Part shown: positions 37,112-46,728 of the stretch, in pieces | How the letters are laid out: each line of letters begins with the position of its first letter | Position numbering within the stretch: the stretch's first letter is position 1 | Origin: Clostridium sp. | Lineage (GTDB): Bacteria; Bacillota; Clostridia; Lachnospirales; Lachnospiraceae | DNA length: 64,000 bases | Direction of reading: 5' to 3' | Assembly: GCA_031275405.1 (NCBI GenBank) | Contig: JAISOV010000009.1 | Span: forward strand, 21,275-85,274 | The notes under the pieces: model-generated | Databases searched by the model: none | The model's input: only the letters and a program-made list of their open reading frames with translations | Told to the model about the DNA's origin: nothing | Translations under genes and position numbers: made by a program

Positions 37112-37970
37112 TGACGACGCCTACGTTTGTTCAAGCTATCGGCAGCTTACCCGCGATTGCGCCATGCACTATATCCCCACGAAGAACGTTGAAAAGCTGA
37201 TATTGTCCGCGATACAGCGTATCAGTTGGTACGTCCGCGAACACGAAACGGATTTTATTCAGAAGGTGCGCGAAGCGTCCAGCGTTCAACAGGAAGAAAC
37301 GGTTAAAGACAGCAAGCGGCAGTTAATTCAAGCGAAAAAGCGGTTTGCCGAACTTGATACGCTTGTCAAAAAGCTGTACGAATCCAACGCCACGGGCAAG
37401 CTGTCCGACAGGCATTTCGAGCGGCTGATGGGCGAGTACGACGCCGAGCAATCCGCGCTTGAAATAACCATGACGGAACTGCAAGGCAAGATTGACACAT
37501 GGGGCGAGGACAGCTTAAAGACGGACAGATTTATCGAACTGGTGAAGCGGTACACGGATTTTTCGGAGTTGACCACGCCCATGCTGAATGACTTTATTGA
37601 GCGCGTGACCGTATATGAGGGCGAGGGGCGCGGAGCAAGCCGCCGCGTGCGTGTTGATATTCACTTGAACTTTATCGGCGCGTTTGAAGTACCCGCCGAT
37701 ATTATTACGCCGATGGAAGTTAAAGAACAGCGGCTTATGGGGGAAGAACAGGCGGCAAAGGAACGGCGGTTAAAGGAATCGGAACAAGCGAAGTACGAGC
37801 AACGCAAGGCGGGCAAGCGGGAGTTTACGGCGAGGAAAAAGGCAGGGCTGCTTATGCCCGAAGAACTCGAAGCGGACGAGCAACACAGGGCAAAGCGGCG
37901 CGAATGGCAAAGGGAATGGCGTGATAAGCGCAAGGCCGCCGAAACCGCCCAAGCCGTTATCTCAAAATGA
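37112..37970 (+). pseudogene. Large serine recombinase, C-terminal fragment
   Basis: The frame begins in the zinc-ribbon/DNA-binding part (DAYVCSSYRQLTRDCAMHYI), then the long coiled coil (KKRFAELDTLVKKLYESNAT) and the typical FSELTTPMLNDFIERVTVYE with an Arg/Lys-rich tail. The catalytic N-terminal half is absent. An overlapping frame (37966-38127, RRKYAGLPLTEEEYAIYRAW) may be its original end after a frameshift. Confidence 0.85.
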
Positions 37971-38195
37971 AATCATCAGGCGGAAATACGCGGGTTTGCC
38001 GCTCACTGAAGAAGAATACGCAATCTACCGTGCGTGGCAGGATAAAAAAACCCAGCAGACGCGGGAAAGGCGGGAACGGCGGGAAAGGCAAAAGACCGCC
38101 GCCCTGCCTATGGCGGCGAACCTATAACGACAAAGCGGATACTTCAAACGAGGTATCCGCTTTTGTGTTTGCAAAAACATACCGTGAGCGGCATT

Positions 38196-38582
38196 TTAAG
38201 ACTTTTCCGCCACAGTAATAACGTACCCGTTATTGTCAGCAATCGCAAATTCTTTTGTGCCATAAAAGGTCGTATGTTCCTCTACAAGCAGTTTGGTTTT
38301 GCTCTGAATTTCCTTTTGGAAATCCGCAAAATCATCTACCATAATGAACAACGAAATAGAGGGCTTTACTTTTTCCGTCGTCAAAATGGGGTATTCCTCA
38401 CATAGATTCTCGCGCTCCTGAAACATGAGTTGTTGGTTATCTTTTGCCGCTATTGCAAACTGGAGTTTCCCCTTGTCGTTCGGGACAGACGCGACCTCTG
38501 TAAATCCGAGGACTGTTTTATAAAAGTTCAAGCTGTCCTCGACGCTTTCAACCATGAGATTTGCTGTAATTGAGTTTAACAT
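38196..38582 (-). CDS. VOC-family (glyoxalase-fold) protein
   Basis: 128 residues. MLNSITANLMVESVEDSLNF and FYKTVLGFTEVA are the usual start of VOC domains, and GTKEFAIADNNGYVITVAE is the usual end with the metal-ligand glutamate region. The family includes glyoxalases and antibiotic-binding proteins such as bleomycin or fosfomycin resistance factors; the substrate is not evident. It is downstream of the AraC-type gene on the same strand, and 57 bases separate them, so the regulator may control it. Confidence 0.88.
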   Translation of the reverse strand: MLNSITANLMVESVEDSLNFYKTVLGFTEVASVPNDKGKLQFAIAAKDNQQLMFQERENLCEEYPILTTEKVKPSISLFIMVDDFADFQKEIQSKTKLLVEEHTTFYGTKEFAIADNNGYVITVAEKS

Positions 38583-38639
38583 AATTTTGGCTCCTTTTCT
38601 TGTTTTGATATTGTCATCATATCAAAACAAAAAGCCAGC

Positions 38640-39458
38640 TTATTGTATAAAATCGACATCTTCTCGGCAGGCTTTGATAAGCTCCAAAGGGGTCAGACCG
38701 ATTGACTGCTTCACATCTTTATTAAGGTGTGGTTGGTCATAGTAGCCCTCAATACGCAATATATCACTCTGCTTTACATGAACTGACGTCAAGATACGCA
38801 AGGCGTTTTGAAACCTCAAGACGCTGAGAATCATTTTCGGGGTCAGCCCGAAATGTCGGTTAAACAACCGCTCGCATTGCTTCTGAGAGTAGTTTAACAT
38901 TTTGCATATTTCGCTCACATTGTCAGGGGTATCTGCATACAAAATATCATACAATTCCATAAACTTGGAAGGCTTCTTATTTCCTGTTAATGCCAAGAGG
39001 TATTCCCGCAAAACATTCTTTTGCTCTGCTGGCTGTAATTCAAAAAACTTGCTTGCGGAAAAACCCGTATCAAAATCGTCGAGCGGAATGAAGCCGTCCA
39101 TTGCTTTTTCCGCAGGTAGCCCTGTAAGACATTGGAACGCGCCGGGCTTCAATCTAAAGCCAAATGACGAACTTCCCGCAAGAATCGGATAGTGAAACTC
39201 CGTTTTCTTCATTCCTGCAAATCCAACGACTTTTTCTCCGGCGTCAACTAACAAATCCACGCAAGTGTCTGGGAGTATGATGTTTTCGACCGTTTGATTC
39301 GGGTTCGTCTTTGGCTCCATCTCCCAAAAACAGATAGCGAAGCCCGCCATATCAGGGCAAACCGTTTCGCTGTAACTTACGTTTCGCTTGAAATTTTCAT
39401 TCAGCAAAAATGGTATCTGGATAGGGTAATATTCTGAATCATTGATACTTAATTCCAT
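38640..39458 (-). CDS. AraC-family transcriptional regulator
   Basis: 272 residues from the ATG at 39458 (a GTG at 39464 is also possible). The N-terminal sensor half contains GFRLKPGAFQCLTGLPAEKA, as in DUF6597-type AraC proteins. The C-terminal double helix-turn-helix reads VSEICKMLNYSQKQCERLFN and YYDQPHLNKDVKQSIGLTPL. It probably senses a small molecule and controls the adjacent VOC gene. Intact although surrounded by broken mobile genes, so it is likely cargo. Confidence 0.9.
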   Translation of the reverse strand: MELSINDSEYYPIQIPFLLNENFKRNVSYSETVCPDMAGFAICFWEMEPKTNPNQTVENIILPDTCVDLLVDAGEKVVGFAGMKKTEFHYPILAGSSSFGFRLKPGAFQCLTGLPAEKAMDGFIPLDDFDTGFSASKFFELQPAEQKNVLREYLLALTGNKKPSKFMELYDILYADTPDNVSEICKMLNYSQKQCERLFNRHFGLTPKMILSVLRFQNALRILTSVHVKQSDILRIEGYYDQPHLNKDVKQSIGLTPLELIKACREDVDFIQ

Positions 39459-39733
39459 AATCACACCTACAGATAACCTTATTTGTCCGCAACTTCTACC
39501 GCAAGTCGCATATTGCTATGCGTGGCGCGGCGGCTTTCCCTGCGGCGAGGAAAAGCGGATTGCCGAAAGGCAAAACGGATTTCCGAAGCCGCAGCCCCGC
39601 CCGTGGCGGTAAGCCCCCGGCAGGGCCGCGGGAGCGCCCACGGCGGTTATGGCGTAGCCTAACCGTCAGAGTGGGTCACACGCTTCAAGGAAGCGGGTGA
39701 AAAACGCCCCAACTACCGCCGCACATTAAAGTC

Positions 39734-39925
39734 CTATGCCCGGTGAAGAATCGCCCGTTTCCAGTTTTTGAGTGCGTCAACCGACTTTTGCGGCAACATA
39801 CCCATTATCAGCAAACAGATACCTATACCCGCCAAAAGTCCTGACAGAAAAGGAAGATCGGCGAACTGGTTTATTAAAGTCATTGCCACGACGCACAGAA
39901 GCCCGATTTTTGTTGAGAGTTTCAT
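39734..39925 (-). CDS. Small two-helix membrane protein
   Basis: 63 residues from the ATG at 39925, preceded by GGAGG at 8 bases. Two hydrophobic segments (IGLLCVVAMTLINQF and LLAGIGICLLIMGMLP) and a basic tail. No family recognised. It lies between the AraC gene and an IS30 remnant. Confidence 0.55.
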   Translation of the reverse strand: MKLSTKIGLLCVVAMTLINQFADLPFLSGLLAGIGICLLIMGMLPQKSVDALKNWKRAILHRA

Positions 39926-40062
39926 ACCTGCTAACCTCCACAAGCAATTTAAGATAATGACTAAGTATACCACAAGATTGTGAATAAATCAACAAAAAAT
40001 CCAAGCCCCTTTGCGGTCTGAAGATTGCAAGTTTCATTGCCCAACATTTTTTACCAGTTACA

Positions 40063-41126
40063 TTAAGCCGCCATTTGGTTCGCTGATTTGTAGCCTAAGA
40101 TTTTGCGGGGGTAGTTGTTCACCCAGTCTCCGATCCGTTGCAGTTCCTTTGCCGTTATCTTTCCGATGTCGATCCCTTTGTGTATGAAGCGCCTGAGTAT
40201 CCGGCTGCCGTTTTCGTTGCTGCCGCGCTCCCGGCTGCTGTAGGGATGAGCGTAATAGACCTCATCGCATTTGGCGGCCTTCTTGATGGCCTCGCTGTCC
40301 AAAAACTCGCTCCCGTTGTCGGCGGTGATTGTCTTGAAGACGTCATCGGAGTCGCCGCCGACCCGCCTTCTTGCCCGCTTGATTGCCGCAATTACCTCTT
40401 TTTGCGTCTTGTCCTTCACCAATATATACAGCGGCTTCCTCGTCTTGCGCTCCACGGGCGTCAGGATTGCCGGTCGGGTCCCTTGCTTGCCGGCGACCAG
40501 ATCGATCTCCCAATGCCCCGCCTCCGTCCGTCGGCTTCCGGTGGGCGTTCCGTAATGCTCTTGCCGTTCCTGTTGTTCAAGGCGACCGTCCGGATTTTCT
40601 TGTAGCCACGCTTCTTCCCCTCTTCCTTTACCCATAGGTCTTTGTTGCTGATTCCCGCGAACACCCCGCTGTCGATGTAGCTGTAGAGCGTCTTTGTGCA
40701 AATGCTCGCCTTGAACGGCAGTCCCTCCGCTTTGATATGACCTATTATGGCATCAGGCGACCATCGCTCGTTCTTGATCCTGTCCTCTATATATCGCGCC
40801 AGCTTGTGGTCATGCCCGATTTTCAGCCCCCGCCCTTTGTTCGCCGACGTTTCTTCCCGGCGCCTTTGCGCTGCATCGGCCTTGTATACGCGCTCTACGA
40901 TGTACAGCGGCTCGTATTTTTTGTTGCTGGGGTTCATTCTTTTCTGCTCTACAAAACCCTGATCCGGTTCTCGCTCTATCGTCCTGCGGTCGCGCTTGGG
41001 TTCCAGCGTTTCCCCTATCTGAGCAGGGGTTAACCCCTGCTCAGATAGGGCCTCAATTTTGTACCTCTCCGGCTCCGAAATCTGTTTCCGTTTCCTTCTC
41101 TTTGTGTTATTCTGTTCTTGACCCAT
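40063..41126 (-). pseudogene. IS30-family transposase with a frameshift
   Basis: From the ATG at 41126 (GGAGGG upstream): RKQISEPERYKIEALSEQGL, then the IS30 helix-turn-helix, WSPDAIIGHIKAEGLPF and TLYSYIDSGVF. The frame shifts at about 40520-40540 (GC-rich run after NGKSITERP). The DDE part continues in the next frame: GHWEIDLVAGKQ, TITADNGSEF and YYAHPYSSRERGSNENGSR. A CAGTTACA motif near both ends (about 40050 and 41170) fits terminal inverted repeats. It lies inside the DUF1016 gene remnant. Confidence 0.88.
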
Positions 41127-41206
41127 TGTTGTCCCTCCAGTCACTTTGTTGTCTTGCAACTCCATTGTAACTGATTCGGACCCTCGATGGGCCACTTTTT
41201 TATATG

Positions 41207-41688
41207 TTCGGGCAATTCATTTTACAACTTGCCGTGCGTTCAAATAAGGCGCTGTCCATCTGCCGCTTCAACTCGCGGAAAGAGTATCTGTTCCTGACAG
41301 CAAGCGTGGGATAAAACTCCCGCTCCTCCTCGGTTTTGCACGACATGATCTACAAGTTGTGCGACCACGTCAATTCTCGCGACAGCGTTGCGAGTTTTTC
41401 ATTGTCTCGATACGTCTCATAAAACTGTTTCATTCTCCAGATGTTTGACGGAGAGAAGCCCTTTATGCCCGTGTAACGGCGTTGGATGAAATCTGAAAAT
41501 TCGCCGACAACGGACTTGCCCCAACCACTCTCTTCAACGCGCCGGCTCACATATTCCCCTATGTCGCCGTACATGGTGATAAGTTCCCGGTTGACTGCGC
41601 GGAACGCGTTTTCACGAGCATTCTCAATAATGGCTACGACTGCGCGGAACGCATTTTCATTGTTATTTGGAATCAAACTGTCGCTCAT
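41207..41688 (-). pseudogene. DUF1016/YhcG-type protein, N-terminal fragment
   Basis: From the ATG at 41688: NRELITMYGDIGEYVSRRVE, FSDFIQRRYTGIKGFSPSNI and RELTWSHNL, the DUF1016_N domain. A TAG stop interrupts the frame at 41350, after which homology continues in frame (EEEREFYPTLAVRNRYSFRE) to the IS30 junction. The C-terminal nuclease half is at 35464-35800. Confidence 0.85.
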
Positions 41689-42257
41689 AAAGGCTCCTTC
41701 AATTCTCGCAACGTGTTGCGAGTTTTATTTGTTTGGAAAGCGCTGACACCACTTATGCTTTTCTGTTAGCGCAAGACTGCAAGTACCACATGCAGATTGA
41801 ATATGATTAAGTATAACACAAAGCATCGTGAATTTCGATAGCAAATTTGCAATTGTGAACTTATGGGGCGTAAATACGAATTTGTTTGATTGTGAGGCAA
41901 GTTCTGCAAATGAAGCAGCATAGAAATAAAGCCCTGCAAGAGATTCTGAACCGCACCCTGTCAAGTAGACAGTGGGAAAAAGAAAAAACGCCGGTCACGA
42001 AAAAAATGTAACCGGCATTTTTTTACTGTCCAAAGCAAGACAAAAGCAGGCGGATGATAAACCGCCTGTGATAAAAGGATTCGCGATGCTGCGGAAGCAT
42101 TTGAAACCGTGCGACAACTGCTGTTGTCACACGGATTTCAAACGCTGATAGACATCATTTTTTATGCCGCCAAAAGCAAGGCCCGAAATTCCAGAGTCTG
42201 AATATTCTCCCGTGTAAATAGAAATAGTTCCCATATAAATGAGATGGAGGTTAAGAC
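41689..42257. other. Intergenic region without genes
   Basis: About 570 AT-rich bases. It contains a terminator-like hairpin with GCCGGT/ACCGGC flanked by A and T runs (about 41986-42021) and a CAGGCGG / CCGCCTG hairpin (about 42050-42071). No coding sequence recognised; may include the left end of the IS256-type element. Confidence 0.4.
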
Positions 42258-43482
42258 ATGAAACAAACAAAGAACGCGCTCACGGAGCAGGAAATGGAAC
42301 TGGTGGGTTTGCTGATGCAGGACTGCCAAAGCACGGGCGATATTCAGTCGGAGCTTAAACGGCTATTCGCGGGAACGCTTGAACAAATGCTTGAAGCAGA
42401 GATGGACGGGCATTTGGGCTACGAGAAAAACAGCGTGCAAGGCAACAATTCGGGCAACTCGCGCAACGGTTACAGCCGCAAGACGGTCGTCAGCGACTGC
42501 GGCGAATCGGAAATTGCCGTGCCGCGCGACCGCAACGGGGAGTTTGAGCCGAGAGTCCTTGAGAAACGCCAAGTTCGCACGGATGGAATTGAGCAAAAAA
42601 TCATGGCGATGTATTCAAGGGCATGAGCCAGCGTGACATTGAAGACAATCTGCGCGAGATTTACGGCGCGGAGGTTTCGCAGACGCTGGTTTCCAAGATT
42701 ACGGACAAAATTCTGCCGGAGGTCAACGAGTGGCAAAACCGCCCGTTGGAAACGATTTGCCCCATCATTTACTTCGACGGAATCGTGTTCAGAAGCCGCA
42801 AGGATAGCCAAATGATCAGCAAATGCGTCTATTCGGTTTTGGGGATTGACATGAACGGCCAAAAGGAAATTGTGGGGATTTGGACTAGCGGAAATGAAGG
42901 CGCAAGCTTTTACGCGAGTATCTGCTCAGACCCGAAAAAGCGCGGTGTGACGGACATTTTTATCGCTTGCCACGGCAATCTAAAAGGTCTGGAGACGCCA
43001 TACACGCGGTGTTCCCCAAGACGAAACAGCAGCTTCGCGTTGTTCATCAAATCCGCAATTCCACGAAATTTGTGCGCTACACCGACCGGAAGGAAATCTG
43101 CGCTGACCTCAAGAAAATCTATGGCGCGGTTCATCTTGACGACGCGGAGTATGCTAAAGAAGAGTTCAGGGAAAAATGGGATAAGAAATACCCGTCGATT
43201 CTGCGTTCCTAGGACGCGAATTGGGCGGGACTCACCACGTTTTTTGAGTTTCCCGGGCAAATTCGGCACTTGATTTATACCACAAACGCGGTAGAAGCGT
43301 ACCACCGAATGGTGAGAAAATTCACGAAAGCGAAGGCGATTTTTCCCACCGACGATTCGATACGCAAGGTCGTGTTCCTGCCGGTTCGGGAAGTGGCGAA
43401 AAAGCGGACGCAGCCGGCGCGGGACTGGGCGCTTGCCTGCAGCCAGATTATGATATTCTCCGCTGGCAGATTTGCGGCGTGA
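42258..43482 (+). pseudogene. IS256-family (Mutator) transposase, multiply disrupted
   Basis: Starts MKQTKNALTEQEMELVGLLM, with the conserved GYEKNSVQGNNSGNSRNGYS. Frame changes occur at about 42615 and 42985, and a TAG at 43210. Recognisable parts after these are MSQRDIEDNLREIYGAEVSQ, CPIIYFDGIVF (first catalytic Asp), GIWTSGNEGASFY, FPKTKQQLRVVHQIRNSTKF and LIYTTNAVEAYHRMVRK. Full length but inactive. Confidence 0.9.
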
Positions 43483-43546
43483 GCCGGGTCCCGCGTCTGC
43501 GGACGCGGGAGTTTATACGCTTTTGGCATACCGATGAGAGGAAAAC

Positions 43547-43690
43547 GGCGAGCCGAAGCCCGCCATTTCACCGTATAAGCCACGGCAAGCGTGGGGGGCG
43601 CACTCCTGCGTTGCCCCGTTTATGCCGCAGCAAGAGTGTCAACAAAAATTTGGATGATGATTCCGTTTACACTGAAGACTGTTCAGAACC
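43547..43690. repeat. Right copy of 144-bp island inverted repeat
   Basis: Reverse complement of 29918-30060. It runs from GGCGAGCCGAAGCCCGCC to CTGTTCAGAACC, where IS4-like sequence resumes. Confidence 0.9.
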
Positions 43691-44380
43691 GTCAGCTTAC
43701 TTCCTTTGCTTGCGTTTTCCGAAACTTCAGGCAGTAATTCCGCTAAATCAGCCTTGGCACCCGTCTCATTATACAAATGGAACGCGTTTGCTCTCAATCT
43801 TAGGCAAAAATCCCCGCCCTTATCGAGAATGTGGCTCATTGATTTCAATGTGCCGTATGCACGGTCGCCAATGAAGATGTCCTCTTTTTTCAATTTTTTT
43901 GAAATCAGCCGCAGATTCTCCGCGCGCCGCAGTGGTCAGGTTAGTTTCAATCGTCTCAAGAGTGAATAAATCCATCATGCAATGAAGGCGGTAATCCGCT
44001 CCTTTGCTTCCTCTGAAACCCTCATCTGTAGCATCAGCCAAACGGACGCGCCAAGGCGCAAGCCAAGCTGGTTTTTCTGTGATTATGCCTGATTGTCTGC
44101 AAAAATTAACGCACAGCCATTCTAGCCAGTCGGCGCTTTTGCAGATCCTTTCATATACAGCGTTTTTGTTTAGAGCAAGACCTTCTGTCAATTTCAGCAT
44201 TGCTGGTGTTCCGCCAAAGCTTCCTCCGCTGGTCAGGTGCAAAAGGTTCCATTTTAACAAATCCGATGCGCCGCCTATCTTCCGGCTTCGTGTTCATGTG
44301 CCTAGTTCACGCGCTTTTTCTTCCCAGCCTTCAGGCATTATTGAGATTATTTTTTCATAACCCTCTATCTGTTTTTTCAT
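43691..44380 (-). pseudogene. IS4-like transposase, N-terminal and central fragment
   Basis: From an ATG at 44380 (MKKQIEGYEKIISIMPEGWE) with a TGA near 44294, then DLLKWNLLHLTSGGSFGGTP and RVRLADATDEGFRGSKGADY (first catalytic Asp), a frameshift in an A-rich run near 43885, then DIFIGDRAYGTLKSMSHIL (second catalytic Asp). It ends at the inverted repeat at 43690. The 3' end of the same gene is at 29694-29917. Confidence 0.8.
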
Positions 44381-44622
44381 ACCTATAGTTTAACATGTTT
44401 TTCTCTGTTTGTAAACTGTACGCGTATGCCCGAAAGGGGATGGCTTGGGCATGGCGCTTACCGAAGCGGGAATGATCCTCGGTGTACCCAGCGTAGAGCG
44501 GCTCTCCAAGAAGAGGGATATGGAAACCTTGCGCCGACGGCCTGCGGCGGACGGGTTCCTGCCGACGGGCGCGCGCAGGCAGTATACCTGCGGACAGATC
44601 TTAACGAATAGGTTTCTGGCTT

Positions 44623-45108
44623 TTACCTGAAAATCTGCTTGCGGTATTTTTGCAGGGTCATTAACAGCAGCATTCCCAAGACGCCGCAGGAAAGCAGTTC
44701 CCCCAAAAAGACCGTCAGGAAGAAATAGGAAAGCGAACCTTCAAAGCGGTACACATAAGCCAGCAGGAAAGGAACTGCCACAGTGTTGGCGGCAATGGGC
44801 GGGAGCGGCGTAAGCCATCGGTGTCTGCGGAGCGCGTAAGTACCGAAAGCCCCTGCCAAGGTGGCAAGGCTTCCGAAGAGGATGTCCAAAGGAAGGCAGC
44901 CGGTCAGAAGATTGCTCAGAAGACAGCCTGCGAACAGCCCCGGGACAGCCGCCGGGATAAAAAAAGGAAGGATCGTCAGCGCTTCGGAAAAGCGAAGCTG
45001 GATGGCATAATTAGCCAGTCCGAGAGCGTTGGCAAGCAGAGTCAGTACGACGTAAAGAGCGGCGACGATGGCGGCCTGAGCCAGAAATAATACATTTTTG
45101 TTTTTCAT
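44623..45108 (-). CDS. queT: QueT-family preQ1 ECF transporter S component
   Basis: 161 residues with about five membrane segments. AAIVAALYVVLTLLANALG, IQLRFSEALTILPFFIPAAV and LFAGCLLSNLLTGCLPLDIL are strong QueT features. QueT imports queuosine precursors such as preQ1 using the shared ECF module, which is encoded nearby at 45709-48453 on the other strand. The preQ1-I riboswitch directly upstream supports the substrate. The start has GGAG 7 bases upstream, which is part of the riboswitch. Confidence 0.93.
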   Translation of the reverse strand: MKNKNVLFLAQAAIVAALYVVLTLLANALGLANYAIQLRFSEALTILPFFIPAAVPGLFAGCLLSNLLTGCLPLDILFGSLATLAGAFGTYALRRHRWLTPLPPIAANTVAVPFLLAYVYRFEGSLSYFFLTVFLGELLSCGVLGMLLLMTLQKYRKQIFR

Positions 45109-45114
45109 CTTACA

Positions 45115-45156
45115 TCTCCTTAGTTTTGTTTTACGTGAGGATGGTTACGAACTCAC
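45115..45156 (-). ncRNA. preQ1-I riboswitch
   Basis: On the minus strand: stem GTGAG / CTCAC enclosing a loop with TTCGTAACC, followed by the A-rich tail GTAAAACAAAACTAAGGAG. The layout matches the small preQ1-I aptamer (compare the Thermoanaerobacter tengcongensis form, in which loop Cs pair with the Shine-Dalgarno Gs). GGAG is also the queT ribosome-binding site, so ligand binding should block translation. Confidence 0.88.
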
Positions 45157-45409
45157 GGATGGGTCGCTTCCCTTTGGGCGAGGAAGTGATCGGCTTTTTC
45201 AGTATAACAGGAAACGGGGATTTGTCAAGGGTAGAATCCTGTTTGCAAGGGCGGCCTGACGTCTTGTTTGGGTACTTATCATTTTGTGCGAAATCCGCAC
45301 AAATGGATTTCGTAGGAGCTTCCTGCTGAGCAGGAACCTTATTTTCGTCAGCGTAATGTGAAAACGGATATTTTTGGTAAGGAGATCTCCATCTGCGGGA
45401 TACTCCTAC

Positions 45410-45438
45410 TGGACAGCCGTGCCGAATCATGTTATATT
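45410..45438 (+). promoter_or_regulatory. Probable promoter upstream of ecfA1
   Basis: TGGACA, 17-base spacer, TATATT. The first CAAGAAGC hairpin begins inside the -10 box, so it could be an operator as well as part of the leader. Confidence 0.55.
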
Positions 45439-45630
45439 ACAAGAAGCAAGAACGGCTTCTTGTAATCAAATGACGGCGCAGAGGACGCGCCTTTTATCGA
45501 AAGCCGCGTTGCGGCTTCCGATAAGCCATATTACAAGAAGCAAGAACGGCTTCTTGTAATCAGGTATTACCAAGAAGCAAGAGCGGCTTCTTGTAACCAG
45601 GTATTACCAAGAAGCAAGAACGGCTTCTTG
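45437..45630 (+). repeat. Four-copy hairpin array upstream of ecfA1
   Basis: CAAGAAGC, a 7-base loop (AAGA(A/G)CG) and GCTTCTTG recur at 45437-45465, 45531-45559, 45567-45597 and 45608-45630. The first two extend to perfect 11-bp stems (TTACAAGAAGC/GCTTCTTGTAA). Between copies 1 and 2 is the second copy of the GGCGC...GCGCC-TTTTATCG module. About 550 bases (45157-45708) separate queT and ecfA1 and otherwise hold no gene. Confidence 0.9.
45475..45522 (+). repeat. Structured intergenic module, copy B
   Basis: GGCGC-(7 bases)-GCGCC-TTTT (45475-45495) followed by the stem ATCGAAAGCCGC-GTT-GCGGCTTCCGAT (45496-45522). It matches copy A at 2021-2067 in order and linkers with changed but still paired bases. 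Confidence 0.55.
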
Positions 45631-45708
45631 TGGACTTCTGACGGCAGAGCCGTTTGATCATGGCGTTTCCGGGAGGAAGGATCCGAGGATTTTCTGGAGA
45701 GCAAAAAA

Positions 45709-46563
45709 ATGGGAATCGTGAAGATGGAAGAGGTCGTTTATGAATATATCCGCAGGGATGAAGAAGGGAACGTGGAGGGGATCACCACGGCGGTGGATCA
45801 TGTCTCGCTGGACATCCGGCGGGGGGATTTTGTCGCCATCCTAGGCCACAACGGTTCCGGGAAGTCCACCTTGGCGAAACATATCAACGCGATCCTGTAT
45901 CCCGGGGAGGGAACGGTGTGGGTGGACGGCAAGGATACCAAGGACGGAACGCAGTTATGGAATATCCGGCGCGAGGCCGGCATGGTCTTCCAGAATCCCG
46001 ACAACCAGATCATCGGGCAGGTGGTGGAAGAGGACGTGGGCTTTGGGCCGGAAAACATCGGAGTGCCGACCAAGGAGATCTGGGAGCGGGTGGAAGAGAG
46101 TCTGCGTGCGGTGGGCATGTACGAATACCGGAAATACTCTCCCAACAAACTTTCCGGAGGACAGAAACAGCGCGTTTCCATCGCCGGGGTACTTGCCATG
46201 CATCCGAAATGTATCATCCTGGACGAACCCACCGCCATGCTGGATCCCCGCGGGCGCAAAGAAGTCATCCGTGCCGCGAGGGGGCTGAATCAGGTGGAGG
46301 GAGTGACCATTGTGCTGATCACTCATTATATGGAGGAAATCATCTGCGCGGATCAAGTCTTCGTGATGGATCAAGGCAGGATAGCCATGGAAGGAACTCC
46401 CAGAGAGATCTTTTCCCAGGTGGAGAAACTGAAAGAACTGCGGCTGAATGTTCCTCAGGTGACGCTGCTGGCGTATGAACTGAAAAAAAAGGGGCTGAGC
46501 CTGCCGGACGGGATCCTGACGGTTCAGGAACTGGCGGCGGCCTTGTTGCCCGCTTCGGGCTGA
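45709..46563 (+). CDS. ecfA1: Energy-coupling factor transporter ATPase EcfA1
   Basis: 284 residues. Walker [11 protein letters not shown]-loop VFQNPDNQI, signature LSGGQKQR, Walker [14 protein letters not shown] and switch His in ITHYMEEI. The FQNPDNQI and [12 protein letters not shown] stretches are typical of EcfA1. With EcfA2 and EcfT it powers several exchangeable S components, such as QueT next door. The usual operon order ecfA1-ecfA2-ecfT-truA is kept. Confidence 0.95.
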   Translation: MGIVKMEEVVYEYIRRDEEGNVEGITTAVDHVSLDIRRGDFVAILGHNGSGKSTLAKHINAILYPGEGTVWVDGKDTKDGTQLWNIRREAGMVFQNPDNQIIGQVVEEDVGFGPENIGVPTKEIWERVEESLRAVGMYEYRKYSPNKLSGGQKQRVSIAGVLAMHPKCIILDEPTAMLDPRGRKEVIRAARGLNQVEGVTIVLITHYMEEIICADQVFVMDQGRIAMEGTPREIFSQVEKLKELRLNVPQVTLLAYELKKKGLSLPDGILTVQELAAALLPASG

Positions 46564-46728
46564 AAAGCTTGTGACTGCCCAGTCAGGGAATCCTGCGGAG
46601 TAATGAGTGTCCACACGGGCATGGGCGGTATTTTAGAAAAAAATTACGAGGGTAGCTGAAAATTCAGCAAAGACAGCTCAATGGATTTCATGCCGCCGTT
46701 TTTGGATAGACTGGAGAGGAAGCCTTAC

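Larger units (their letters stand above)
29694..44430. mobile_element. IS4-like element split by a 13.8-kb mosaic island
   Basis: Outer terminal inverted repeats (GGCATACGC(A/G)TACAGTT) stand at 29694 and 44430. The IS body is only 964 bases in two pieces (29694-29917 and 43691-44430). Between them is a 13,773-base insert bounded by a 143/144-bp inverted repeat (29918-30060 and 43547-43690). No target duplication was found at either the outer or inner junction. The insert carries conjugation, transposon and recombinase remnants plus two toxin-antitoxin systems and an AraC/VOC pair. Order of events is inferred: IS first, island later with loss of the IS middle. Confidence 0.65.

Noticed and set aside
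39518..39700. 60-codon Arg/Gly-rich plus-strand frame
   Set aside because: Out of frame with a more protein-like but very short remnant (RFKEAGEKRPNYRRTLKSYA) ending near 39746; neither can be assigned to a gene.
45437..45630. CRISPR array
   Set aside because: Four hairpin repeats are unevenly spaced (94, 36 and 41 bases), one spacer is another conserved module, and no cas genes are present.
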